Source: Laetiporus sulphureus 93-53 (taxonomy: Eukaryota > Basidiomycota > Agaricomycetes > Polyporales > Laetiporaceae). Taken from it: a DNA stretch of 64,000 nucleotides. Location of the stretch: the NCBI RefSeq assembly GCF_001632365.1, contig NW_024468514.1, positions 517,117 through 581,116 on the forward strand, written 5' to 3'. A program made the translations under genes and the position numbers. The notes under the pieces are model-generated. The model searched no databases and was not told the origin of the DNA. It saw only the letters and a list, made by a program, of their open reading frames with translations. This document shows positions 24,350 to 36,250 of the stretch, in pieces (positions within the stretch are counted from its first letter, which is position 1; the number at the start of each line of letters is the position of its first letter).

Positions 24350-24758
24350 GGCTCATGCCACCCAAGATGCCACCGTATTCTCCTTCAAAGCTTCAAGCTT
24401 CAGGTCTCAGCTGTGGGCTCATTGCGAACATTCGAAGTGCATGAATGCAGCAGTATAGTCTCTTAGAGTCTGATATGCTTTTATGGCACACGCTCCGGAT
24501 TGCACAATGCCGTGCTCGCAAAATGATGTGCACAAACGTGGGGAGCGTTCTTCTTTGCATCACTTCGGAATGCTACGAAGGCGATTCGGCAGTTTTACAC
24601 AATGTTCGCAGTATTGAAGGATATTTGCCAGGCAGGTAAAATCCCTTAACCTCATAGTACGTATCAACATTATATGTATACATTCCGCCTGCTTTGCATA
24701 ACGACATACATTCGCGATATTATCATCATCAACGGTATTCTCAAAGACCAGGCACCCA

Positions 24759-26968
24759 TCAAAGCGACGAATGCTTCGTAGATTCCTCCTGTCCCTCCAC
24801 GGAGAGCTCCCCGACGGCATGCTTGAACTCCTGCTGCGCAGTTTCCGCTCGTCTGTTGACAGACTGCACAAAGCGACCGAAATACTGCGCAAGGCCGTCC
24901 CAACCTGTCACAGGCGCAACGAAACCAACGATCTCATCCGGACGAAGGACCACGATGGCGCCCTCGGCGGGATCTACGCCGTACCTGCTGTACGCTTCGC
25001 CTGTCTGGTCGTAGACAACCTTCCCGAGGGGTGATACGCCAAGGGTCTCTGCAGGTTGCAGCGCGCCCTCCCCGCGCAAGATCGTCAAGCTCTGGAAGAC
25101 ATCCGCGAGGTTTCGGGTGAAGGATTCTACAGAATCGATGTACTCGCGGAGCTTGCGGTATTTCTCTGCGCTTGCCTCGTCCAATCGTGCACCGCTGTCG
25201 ACTGGATGCGTCTTGCCCGCGAAAATGAGGAGGGTGAACCGGCGACTGGAGGAAGCAGCGAGCTCCTGCAGTCGCTGAGGTAATCCGTGGCCGGGGCGGA
25301 ACACTGGTGCATCCGGGGCACGGTGTCCCACGGTGACACTCGAATAAGGCTTGTTGGACGGGCTAGCCAGATTGAGCAAGTTCTCCGGATAGGAGATGCC
25401 CAATCCGACGGTGAACCCTGCGCTTTCCCGGAACACAAGATCCAGATAATCATTGAAGTCCGCATCTGGAGGGGCATGGAAGTGATCTGGGATCTTGCCT
25501 GAAATCAGGGAAGACACATCTCGGTCCAGCTCGATGAGATGTTGTGCCGACGCGCGACGTTCCGCTTCGTACGTGTCAAGGACCTCCTCCTTGTACCACC
25601 CGTTCACGACGCCTGACAGTTTCCACGCCAAGTTAGTAGCATCGTGAATACCGGTGTTCATGCCCTAGGAAGACGCGCAAAAACATCAGCTAATCTGATG
25701 GATCTGGCAGTCTCGGAGTCGATAAAAATCACAACGCGAAGCAGGAGCATGGGAGTAGTTCATATCAGCTTGAGAATGTTCACATACCTGCGCCGCTCCA
25801 GACGAGTGCGTGTGCGCCGCATCTCCAGCCAGAATCACAGGGCCCTTCCTGTATGTCTCCGCGACTCTCTGGCCAATCGCGTACACTGTCCACCAATCCA
25901 ACTGAACAAACTCGAGCTTGTTCGGCGCTAACGCCTTCTTTGCTTCCTCCATGATAATCTCGGCTGTCACTCCTTTGCCGTCTGTGCCATAGATCTCGTC
26001 ATTGATGACAAAACCGATCCGCGTGCGTCCGTTGTCGACCGGTAGCCACAGAACATTGCCGTAAACCTTGTTTTCAATCGCGACAGCGGTCCTCCTGGCG
26101 CCCGGTAAGTCGGTCTTGACAATAGCGTCAAGACGCACCCATTTATGAGGCGACTGTATACCAGGGAAGGCAATGTTGCTCAAAGATCGGATAGTCGATC
26201 GCCCTCCATCGGCTCCTACGAGCCACTTGCTGTGTAATAAAACCGCTGAGGTTAAGCAGTCCAGACGCAACGCGATAACATAGAAAGCTACTGACCTGCG
26301 GACTTGAACACGCTCGCCATCTTTCAATTCCAGTGTCGCGGTCACGGGATAGTCAGATGACTTGTCGAGAACGTAATCGATCAGTTTCACAGGGGATCGG
26401 AACGCATTTGGATCAAGAGCTTTGACAGCTCCGCCGACGCCATCCTCGACATATTTTTGACGAATGTTCAGGCTAGCAACCATGTCAGCATGCTGATGTT
26501 CCTTCAGATCCATATAGGAAAACTCGCAACGAACCAGAAGTCGAAGAACGTGTTTCCATCTATCTCCTCCTGGACGAAATGCCAGCCCCTCATTGGCACG
26601 ACTTGTCCTTCCTTGACTGTTACTGCACTCCTGTGGAAAAGCTTGTGAGTGACGGAATATAAGGTTGCGATCGCACCTACCTCGTGATGAAGCCTGTGTC
26701 AGCTATGGTCTCGTACAGACCATTCATGTCGAGGAGCTCAAGTGATCGAGAGTAAAGTACGCATGCTCGACCGTAGAGAGCCTGTTGAGCTCGGTCATAT
26801 TGTTCTGTGCTGGGATCAATGACTGACTCTCAATGAAAGCACACGGAACTCACCGACTGCGAGTACCTTGACGCCGTTCTTAAGGAGAACGGACGTCGTG
26901 ATGAGCGAGGTAGGACCACCTCCAATGATCAGGACATCCACAGTGTCAGGAAATGAGTGAATCGACAT
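24759..26968 (-). CDS. FAD-dependent aromatic hydroxylase (phenol-hydroxylase-like)
   Basis: Six exons (26968-26854, 26804-26681, 26630-26535, 26472-26296, 26229-25788, 25664-24759) join in phase to 619 residues. The N-terminus has the dinucleotide-binding motif VDVLIIGGGPTSL (residues 10-22). WLVGADGGRSTIR is the DG motif that contacts both FAD and NADPH, and PVILAGDAAHTHSSGAAQGMN is the GD motif binding the flavin ribose. The last 200 residues match the thioredoxin-like C-terminal domain of the phenol hydroxylase group, ending in YGVDPAEGAIVVLRPDEIVG. Such cytosolic enzymes hydroxylate phenols and related aromatics with NADPH and oxygen, consistent with lignin-derived substrates. The 123-nt intron before GMNTGIHDATNLAWKL is longer than usual, but frames match on both sides. 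The specific substrate is unknown. Confidence 0.88.
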
Positions 26969-29900
26969 ATTGCGGAGGAGAGGGGGGGATGGAGTCAAAT
27001 CGATGATGGGGAAGGGCTGCCGGAGAAGCCAATATATAAAGTGTTCGGTGCGGGTGGCTTCTATCACGCGAGTTCTGCGGAAATCGAACTTGTTTCTGAC
27101 AGTAGCTATCTGAATTCGCAATAGTATGGACCCTCATCTTCGATGGACAGGACGGATCGGTTTCGGCAACAAGCCTGGATCAACCGTAATGGGAAAGCCC
27201 GTGTAACCCGCGAGCGCTCAGGATCCCGATGATGGGAATCTGCATGCAAATCCCGACATCATTATAGATTGCAACCTGCAATTGTCATCGACACAGTGCT
27301 GGTGCAAGCATAAGGGAAATAGCGTACCTTTGTATGAGCACGGCGGCTTGTACATGGCATGCTGCCGTGGTGCGGCCCCATATGGGCCGCGAATGTAGCG
27401 CTGAGGCGCTAACAGCAACTCCTCGGCTATCCCCTCGTGTTGCCCGAGGCTCCGCGCTACTAAGTCTCCTGCACCAAACCTCATCAGGAGCCAAACATCT
27501 CATCTGACTTTCTAGGGCGGCCACCAATGACCTGCAGCCAAGCCAACTTGATTGCTCCTTCTGAAGAGAGCCGGTTGATTTATCAATTTCATGCAACGCA
27601 TGAGTGCACCGTGCAGATGGACGTTTCGCGTATTCTTTGATGTGTGTTTGGGTTCTAGGCCCACGAAGGTGGGCACGATCAAGTTCTATCAAAGAATACA
27701 AAGGCGCTTGACTTTTGATGGTGAATGTGAATGATGCGAACCGGAATGGTGCTCATTTCGACATTCCATGTTGCTTCGTGCTATGTATAAGAGGTCATCG
27801 CCACCGTGCCACTCCAATGGACAATCGTCGATTCAGTGTCAGCCTTACATAAAGAAAGCACCAATTCTCCGCTGCAGTGCAGCCTCGCTATCGGTGCCTC
27901 GTGGGTACTGCGGGCGATCTCGGTGTAGAAAGTAAACTTCTCGACGTTCGACTGCGATCAGCGGTTGACGGACATCGTGAAAAATAGTGACACTTCAGGG
28001 TGAACGTCTGCCGCCAGCTGAAAACTGCAACGAAGTACTCACTTCCTTTGGAACCATCTCATCCCACCGTGCTGTCCGAGAGACTCGGGTACACTGCCCG
28101 AGACCTTCGGTCACCGACCTGCCAAGGTGGAGCGATTCAGAGCGTCATCGCAGATTGTGATTTGGAACAGCCTGCTTGTTTGCGAGAGCGGAGGTAAATT
28201 TCCTCCTTTGGGCCACCGCTGCTGATGAATGACTCCCTGCTCTATTGATAGCATCGCCGTGAGTAGAAGATTGACATCACAAATGCGAGCCCACCATCCT
28301 TCAGACGCCATAAGGGGCTTGAGGGATACCGCATGATCGCCATCTCTCAGTATCTCTCAGTAGTCCGCTCCGAGGATCACGCGCGGAGGCAAAGCTCAAG
28401 AACCCACCCTTACTAAACCGCCCATGCAATACACGTACGTTGAGATCCGTGTGTCGCCGCTTCCGGCACGATTATCGACAGCTAGGTGTGCTCGCTAACG
28501 CAGCCATCTTCAGTGGAACGCCACCGCTGTGATACCATTACTATTCACCAATGTGAATTGAGCTGAGCCATGGCGCCATTCAATCGCATCATCCGGGTCC
28601 AGGGATCGGTGGATCCCAAGGAGATCCAGCTCCGGCGTTATGCGTAGCGATCGGGATGATCGCGACGGGCAATCACCCAGATGTTGCAGATTTATCAGCC
28701 CTGCAAACCCGTCAACTGATAGCCAATCCGCTTAAACTTAGGATTACCTGCACGTCCCGTCCGTGGTCTAAAAGGGGCCACTGACAATACTGCATCTGTC
28801 GGTGAAGATCGCTTCACTATTTTCAGATGTTGACTGTTGCAGTGTGAGACCGTTCTGCAACTCCTTGCGATTCGTGAGATACAGCCCGAAGCATTCGGTT
28901 GAGCACTCCATCGAGAGGGTTCATGCGCGGATCGCCTGACGACTGGCACCGTATGACGATGACGACAGCCTAGCTCCTGTTGCACAACCCGTCCGCGGGG
29001 GTGTTCGCGAAGAGTACGCACATGTATTATTCTGTAGCGTCATTCCGCTGGATGACAAGTTCCGGCCCCAATAGCTTTCATATACGTCGAAGAAACTCCT
29101 TCGTAAAAAGTCCACGCCTTCTTCGCCGAGCCATTCGGCTCAACCGACCGAGTTGATCGGGAATCACTTACGTTGAGAAAACACGAAGGCTCGAGGTGAG
29201 GACCAGCGTGAGCAACTACCATCATCCCAATTGAGCTACCGGGCAGCTCCCACGAAGTGTTTACCCTTTCCACCAGGTACCCTCGTTGCCATTGGGGATA
29301 CGCGGGAGTTGATTCGGCGGATGCCCCTAAGATGGAAATCTCTTGCTACGGATGAACGATACGTGAGGCTAAATAGATGGAAGATCCAGCTTCACGACCT
29401 AACGCCGTAGGCAGCACAATTGAGTCGCTCGGTCGAAGCTCCTACAAACAGTGAAACCCGGAGACTGTCTAGGCATCCTTCGAGGCCACAAATAGATAGC
29501 TGTCTGCTCCAGTCCCAACACGGAGCAGTCGACTGCTTCAATAAATCAGAGATGGGGAGTCGCATCATGATGGGCGGCACCAGCCAAAGGGAGCCTGAGG
29601 CCAGCCTAGATTGAGAAATCTGATGATGATACAATACTGCAGCCAAGAGTGTGGCAAATCAAACCGATAAGAGCATCAGCGTCCAGCATGAGTGAGGAAC
29701 GAGAGAATGAGCTGGCAAAAGAGAGCAAGCTGACGAGGCGCCTAACCGACGGACATCAAACTCGCTTCAGTCTCGCACGTGACCGCGTATTGATATTCTC
29801 TTATCACGGCAGACATGGTGCGATTTATCAACGTAGAAAATTGTGTGTAAATGTCGACTGATTTCTTACACATGCGACAAATATTTGCAACCACGGCACT

Positions 29901-30983
29901 TCATGTCGAAAATGTTTCACTTTGGCTGCGAATGTGCACTATTTGCCATTTAAATGCTACATTGGCAAACCTTTGCCACAAATGTAAAACATCAGCCGAC
30001 ATTCCCACACCATTTTTCGCACTGATAAATCGCATCATGTCTGCCGTGTATGGAGTTGCGTAAGGCTCAAAGTTGCGTCTCTCTCTCCCCGAGTTCAATC
30101 ACTCTGCGACAGATATACGGGATGCATATCTTGAGGATTATTTAATAGCTAATTATTACTCTCAGCCACCATCGAACGGTTTGCAGATCAAGTCTTGACT
30201 CTTGACATGCCTGACTTCAACATATGCATGTAAAGTTCTAGCCTGTGAGAAGAGGGTACAAATGCTTGTGTTGTAATGTCTGAACATACGGCTAGTCTAG
30301 CATGTAAATCGAGTTTATGCAGTGGATCACACTCTCGACCAAACCCTGAATATTATCCTGACGCCAAGCCCAACGTTGGCAATGACTTTGACTTATCGAA
30401 TGCTGGGCCGCAGATTGTACACTGCTACGTGCAAGAGTTGCGGACATCTCTTTGTGAGTTATCAATCAGTGACCGATGCTGAAGGTGCAGGACCGATCAA
30501 TGTCTGCTATCAATAAGCAATTGCTCATCGGTGAAAGACTGAATAGCAGCAGTGCATTCTAAGAATGCAGCACCAATCCAGTGTGATTCATCAGCACGAG
30601 CGCAAAGCACGCGTCTACGAAGTCGTCGTCCATATTTTTCCGTCATTCATCGGACTTACCTCTCCCCCATGGGACCTCTTACACTGGATAGCACAGCATA
30701 CTCGTCTCTTTTCATTTCCGGGGAAAGGTGCGCGCTAATATACCGACCATAATCGCGCCCACCTGACAATTGTAAGGAGGGCTTGAGAGCTCCAGGACAT
30801 CGTTGCCGCTGACGATATTCGTGCGGCCGCTGCTCGGTCAGGACAGGTGACAGATGCAGAGTTTTTGCACATACAAATCCACTGCGCACCAGGTCACGAT
30901 GTCTGTCGTTGGTTCTACTCGGCATAATGATGACAGGTTTTTTTTCACAAGCTCCGTACCCTGCCCAATACATTTACGTAACC
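26969..30983. other. gene-poor 4 kb region
   Basis: I find no supported coding gene between the monooxygenase start and the stop of the permease. Frames on both strands are short and mutually overlapping and lack motifs. The only clear structure is the foldback element at 29805-30048. The stretch next to 26969 should hold the promoter of the monooxygenase. Confidence 0.45.
29805..30048. mobile_element. MITE-like foldback element
   Basis: The two ends are inverted copies: the left starts CACGGCAGACATGGTGCG and the right, read on the reverse strand, starts CACGGCAGACATGATGCG, followed in both by ATTTATCA. The similarity continues imperfectly through each arm of about 115-120 bp, so nearly the whole 244 bp can fold into one long hairpin. 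Flanks are ...cttat on the left and tatgg... on the right, giving a possible TA or TAT target duplication. No transposase frame is inside, so it would be non-autonomous. Confidence 0.7.
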
Positions 30984-33018
30984 TCATACCATCTTGCGGA
31001 ACCTCAGCTCCAAGTACCGCAGCGGCACATAGCACAACCCCGTCACCGTAAACGCCATCTCGAACCCGATGTCCCCCGTCCTCTGCGCGATCGGCCCAAC
31101 GAACCAGACTTGGTCCATCGACGGCACGATCAGCCCAACAGAAAGCAGACATGCACACACCGCCGCGAAACCCGGCGGCAGGCGGCGGTAATCATCCCAG
31201 TACCGGAGGTTATAAGAAGAGAAGTCGCTTCGGCGGATGACAAAGTGCTCAATCAGCACAACGGCGCAGAAGGCGCTCGCCCAGTATCCGATGATTCCGA
31301 GAAAATTGCTCAGTGTGTCATAGAACTTGTGTTGGCCGGCAATAGACAGTGGTATGACGCTGTAGCAGATCACGTTTAGCGAAAAAAATTATGACAAATC
31401 GGCGACAGGGCACACGCACATGGCGACCGCGAGCAGCGAGAACATGTATCGCGGCACAGCAGCTGCAGGAGGTATGAACACTTGGAAAGACATGCAGAAA
31501 GAGTAAAACGTCGGCGCAAGATTGGCGGTGACACTGAGCGCGAGAAGAACTGTGAGGAATTTCCCAAAGTTGCCTGCAGGGCGCAGCATCGCCTCGAGGA
31601 GGCCGCCGACGTTTCCGTTGTTGTATCCATCGTTCCATGCTGGAACATATGGCAAAGCCACGGCCACTGCCGCGCCAAAACACTGGATGGTAATCTGGTG
31701 GACGTCGTTAGCGAAGTCCGCAACACCATGAAGCAACAAGCATTACAACGGGCACGTTGAATCCGAGATAGGCGGAGATAAAAATCTTCCAACTGCCAGT
31801 AGTAAAGTGATGTCAGCCAGCGATACATGTAGAGGCTCGAGCAGCTCACCTCGCAACGTCAGGGGTATAATAAATAGTGTAGTCAGAACATATTGGCGCG
31901 TAGGTAATGACGAAACCTGCGATGATGGACGCAAAGCTGAGGACAGTGGATGCCGTCGCAGGCTCTGCAGGAGCAGGATTGCTGAGGTGCTTGCCACCGA
32001 GTCCAAGAGCAACGACATATGACACCAAGACGGGTATCCACGCTAACCGTTCGTACCTGCCGGGCGGTCAGGTAGTGACCGGGTCAAAGCAAGGAGGACC
32101 TACCATGCTAGCAATTTATAACCGCCGAATGAGATCTACTGGAGCAATTAGCACGGACCTACGCGATATAATCTGCAACTTACAAGCAGCGATACTACTG
32201 CTATTATAACAATTCCGACGCTGCTCGCCATGTCGCGTCAGTGAGCATGCTACAGAGCAGTGATCAAGCCTGACCTCCATGAGAGGCTTCCATTCGTGAT
32301 GCTGGACAACGTTTGACCTCCGAGTATAGAGTTGAGAATACAGTAACCGAGGCCTGTCGCCATGTTAAAGCAACTCATAATGATGACCCCGAAGTAGCTG
32401 CGAAGGTGACACGCTCAGCATTCGTTCTCCCGCAATCACGGGAGAACACTCACCCAAAGCTGTAGCGTGCTTGGCACAGCTGGCGCAGCCCAAGTTTTGG
32501 TCCCCACGTTGATCTGCACGGAGATCCATCAATCAGAAGATCGGCGGAATAGAACTCGGATACATACAGATAAGCCGGTGGTATGTTGCATAGCAGGTTG
32601 AAGAAGAGGATCACGAGGCATGATTCTCGCAGACTCAGGCCGTAAAGCAGAGGACCTAGCGTGCCGGCGGAGAACCTGGAACAGGTCGGTTCAGCCGTCG
32701 CAGAGCAGAGAATTCGCACTTACGATAAGATATTGAAATTTGCCGACAGCCATATGAAGAAGACTTTGCTGTATTGCGTGTCGGTGCGATCTTCAAGTGG
32801 GACGGGCAGGATGCCTTGATCATCACGGCAGCATGAGCAGATGTGTAGCGCTGGACGCAAGGATACGACGCACCTCTCTCCTCCACACCCCAGCTCAGAA
32901 GCTTCCGCGTCCAGCGATTGCGGAGCTGCAGATCGCATGCCTCCTTCTCTACTACCGAGCCAGCGTCCTTCTCGGTGTCGAAGACGGCGTCCAGCTTCTC
33001 CTTCGAGTCGGAGTTCAT
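30984..33018 (-). CDS. NCS1 family permease (purine-cytosine/nucleobase transporter)
   Basis: Eleven exons on the reverse strand (33018-32874, 32814-32724, 32675-32568, 32513-32454, 32397-32275, 32220-32184, 32135-32104, 32056-31850, 31792-31750, 31694-31420, 31359-30984) sum to 498 residues with consistent phases. The N-terminal cytoplasmic tail ends in LEDRTDTQYSKVFFIWLSAN, then ILSFSAGTLGP, the signature start of helix 1 in fungal Fcy2-type NCS1 carriers. Further family blocks are WGPKLGLRQLCQARYSFG, ITYAPICSDYTIYYTPDV and GIIGYWASAFCAVVLIEH. About twelve membrane helices can be drawn. These plasma-membrane proton symporters take up adenine, guanine, hypoxanthine or cytosine. The exact nucleobase cannot be read from the sequence. 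The gene appears intact, with unusually many short exons (32-43 nt). Confidence 0.9.
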
Positions 33019-33613
33019 GGTGGACGTATAGCACGAAGAGCGAAGCGAGATAACGTTCGACTGAGAAGTGCAGGAGTCATGCGGAAGATCGTGGTTGCAA
33101 CAGCATTTCGCTTCCCCACCGGTAGACGGCCGCAAGCAGCGCTAGCGGTGTTTCCTTCGGCTCCTCTCCTGATCCGCCACCGTCAATTTTCGTGCCCTAA
33201 TAGAGCTTTGTGAGCAAACATAAATCTCGCTCCATCATGATGCATCGATGCTCCTCGGATACCAATCGACCACGATACCATGATTCGATGTCGAGTAATG
33301 CATGCTATTAACCGAACAGCAGCCGAGAGTGGCCTGAATGATGTACTGACCGGTGGCACGCCATTGTGAAGAGCACTAGAGGCGGATCCGAATTTGTCCG
33401 ATGGTTAACCAAGAACTGCACTGACCGCATCGTTCTTAATCTCCATTCATACGTTGTGCACTGGTGGGAGACGGTATGAGGCTGTAGCTGACTCAAGCAC
33501 GGTTGATGAAGCATTGCGCATCAAGTTAGGCAACGTGGCCTCACGATCAACAACGCATGTATAGTATGCACTGCGGTCTAGAAATCTATGATAGCCTTTT
33601 GATCCTCGCACGT
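33019..33613. other. intergenic region
   Basis: Between the permease start and the stop of the first hydrolase gene. It should contain the permease promoter. No gene was seen. Confidence 0.5.
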
Positions 33614-35256
33614 TCAATGCGCCCATTGGTGTACGCGCACGAGCTCCATCAGAGCCTCGAGCACAGGGCCTCTTCGCTCCTTCGTGAACAGAACCTCTTC
33701 ATGACCGATGTCTTTCCGATATATCACCTCAATTCCCTCTCGCTGCCATCGAAACTCCTCCCCTTCCTCTCCCGTAAAGTACCTCCTGATCTCCTTCGTG
33801 TCCAGCATCAAATCCTGCCCCGCAAGCACCACAGTACACTTCTTGCCATCCAGGTCGTCCTTCCAAAGCGCATTCTCCGTGAGGAACATGTTACGCGCAA
33901 TCACCCGCGACGTATCCGGATCGCGGCAGACAAAGTACCAGAGGAGCCACTCCGGTGCGAGCCGCGGCTGGAGGTAGACGAAATTGCACGTCAGGTCGGG
34001 CATATACGCTAGCGGCGCGATGGGGTCGATAAGCACCATGGCGGCCACTCGCGGAGAGAGTGCAGGATCTCGAAGGATGTGGGTGGTGATGACGGAGCCG
34101 TACGAGTGTGCGGCTATCACGACCTGCGATAGTCCGTGACGGTCGAGAATCTGCCGTATAGCATCCATCATGGCATGCCGCATGAGAATGGGCTTGGTGA
34201 TTCGCATGCTGATCGAGAGGTTCTCGATAGCCAATATCCCGACGTCCGGATCTGCGGAGATGATGTCGAGCAGGAATGGTACGTAAGGTGTGAGTCCTAT
34301 CTATGTCTCTCATCAGCTGCGTAATACACAGATCTCATACATACTCACCCCTACGCCATGTAGGAACAGCACCGGCAGCTTGGACTTGCTACGGTGCGGC
34401 CGGTACCAATAACCCAGCTCTGGATGCGGCGACCGGTTCGAGAATAGCACTGACGCTCGCGGAGGAAAGCATGGTACCATACTGTGGGCCTCGTAGTGCC
34501 GGAACCCGTTCCAGAGCAATACGAGCGACATGCATGTGTCCACCAATGCCACGTTCTACGCTACTGATAAGCGCTTGCATGACCACAAGGAACACTCGAG
34601 GCACTCACAATATACAAAATAAGCGGTCTATGAACCATAGATACTCTGTCAAGCGTGAGCATCATGCCCTTGCGACCCGCAACGGACTTGTCCTCAAACC
34701 AGTGGCCGACAGTAGCCTCGACTCGGGTTACGTACTCTTCGAGCTCGTCTTTCCATTCTGGCTGTAGGTCCGACCGTCGGGAATTGAACACATGGAGAAG
34801 GAGAACGTCCACTAGCTGTTCCCGCGATATGTACGAGTGCGGCTTGTCCAGAGTCACGAACCATCCCTTCGCACCCTTGGCTTTGCAGAGGTACGGAAGA
34901 CATTTGTTAAAGAGAGCTCGGCGCTCTTCGCGGGATGGAGTAGGCGGGAGGATAGCGGGCTGGCAGGTGAGTTAGCTCATTATCACTTACAAGTCGCAGG
35001 AGACGGAGGTGAGCCGAGACGAATATGTCTTCACGAGAGATACCTTTTGTAGCATCTTCCGTCGAGGAAGGTAGACTAGGGCGTAGAAAGCGACCTCGGC
35101 GAGTGCGTACCACCCGAGCCATTTGGAGTAGATCCAGTGGCCGGTGAAGCAGCTCAGCAGCATGTATGCCATGCTCAGCGGTGTCACCAGTCGTAGGGAG
35201 GCCAGCAGAGCTTGGACGACGATGTAATCGACCTGGAGCCACGATTGTGCTTCCAT
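33614..35256 (-). CDS. alpha/beta-hydrolase, copy 1 (inverted relative to copies 2 and 3)
   Basis: Four exons (35256-35044, 34959-34609, 34555-34349, 34300-33614) with three phase-0 introns give 485 residues. Exons 2 and 3 have exactly the same lengths as in the two plus-strand copies. The first exon encodes one or two membrane helices (VVQALLASLRLVTPLSMAYM, then a WIYSKWLGWYALAEVAFY segment), so the protein is probably membrane-anchored. The hydrolase core follows: LPVLFLHGVG forms the oxyanion loop, VVIAAHSYGSV carries the nucleophilic serine in an A-H-S-Y-G elbow rather than canonical G-x-S-x-G, and DIGHEEVLF supplies the catalytic histidine. Family members are serine hydrolases of unknown substrate in basidiomycetes. 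Compared with copies 2 and 3 it has a different N-terminal start and a longer C-terminus (VRVHQWAH). Confidence 0.85.
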
Positions 35257-36250
35257 AATGTCTTCACTGCTCTTGATAAACGTATTTTATAGGAGTTATA
35301 AGCAACTCGTACCTGGCTGTCTGACCGATGGCCTGTTGAGGATGTTCGAAGGACGGTGATACGGCGGCAGTCACTGGCGGCAGGACGCCTCCGATAGGGC
35401 CAGGGGCCGAACATCATTACGGACACCACGCAGGGCGAGAAGAAGAAACACAGCGGCACCTTTTGATCAGAAGGATAGGCGATCATTCCATTGGGCCTGA
35501 AAGGAATATTGGGGGTCCTACTGCCGCTAGCACGCGGGACAATCGTGTGTCCTCCCACTCCATATTCACACGTATACGGTCGGGTGCAGCTACAACCGAT
35601 TGGCCGTATACACTCAGTGAGCACCTATGTAAGCTACGAGCGATCAAAGGGGCAAAGCGGACACGAAGAACCATGATTGCTAACGAGAGTTACAGATGAC
35701 GAGATCGCACTCGTCTCCCCGCGTTACCCATGCATTTGCATTGGTTGCGCCTCGCAGACTTCCTATCTCAGCCTCGTGTGCACAACCAGGGGCGTCACAG
35801 AAAGGAAGACCATTAATATAAATAGCTGCAGCACGATATGAGACTTCTTATGTAAATCGATATCGCTAAGAACACCTGACATGAGATCCCTTGCTTAAAG
35901 CCCATCACGAACGATAGCGATGTGCATGAGTGTACAAGGCCGGCATAGCTGGATGTTTGAAAGAGACCCTCCGGGCGGTTGTCTTGATGAGGGTCAAGGG
36001 GACGTAGACAACCCTGACCAGCGGCGGTGGCATGGGAAGGCATGGCCAAAGCAGGCCTAGTCACCGTTTCCAGCCAATATAAGATCGGAAATGATCCATC
36101 TTGCGCATCCTGAGCGATGCTCATAGCATGGAACAATGCGCTCGATGAGACGGGGCCTCGTCCAAAGGCATACCATCCGTGCGCCACGCCGACCCTAACT
36201 AACCTCACGCCAGGCTGCTCGGGGTAGCCGGGCACTGTCACGAGGCACTT
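35257..36250. other. intergenic region
   Basis: About 1 kb between hydrolase copy 1 and the RRG7-like gene. A 142-codon reverse frame at 35813-36241 has no motif and ends just short of the next gene, so I do not call it. The promoter of hydrolase copy 1 should be at its left end. Confidence 0.4.

Noticed and set aside
26480..26540. Apparent frameshift in the FAD monooxygenase at NTFFDF
   Set aside because: A 62-nt GT-AG intron (26473-26534) restores the frame and joins NTFFDF to LNIRQKY, so the gene is intact.
35813..36241. 142-codon reverse frame upstream of hydrolase copy 1
   Set aside because: No motif, no conserved start context, and composition like neighbouring noncoding DNA.
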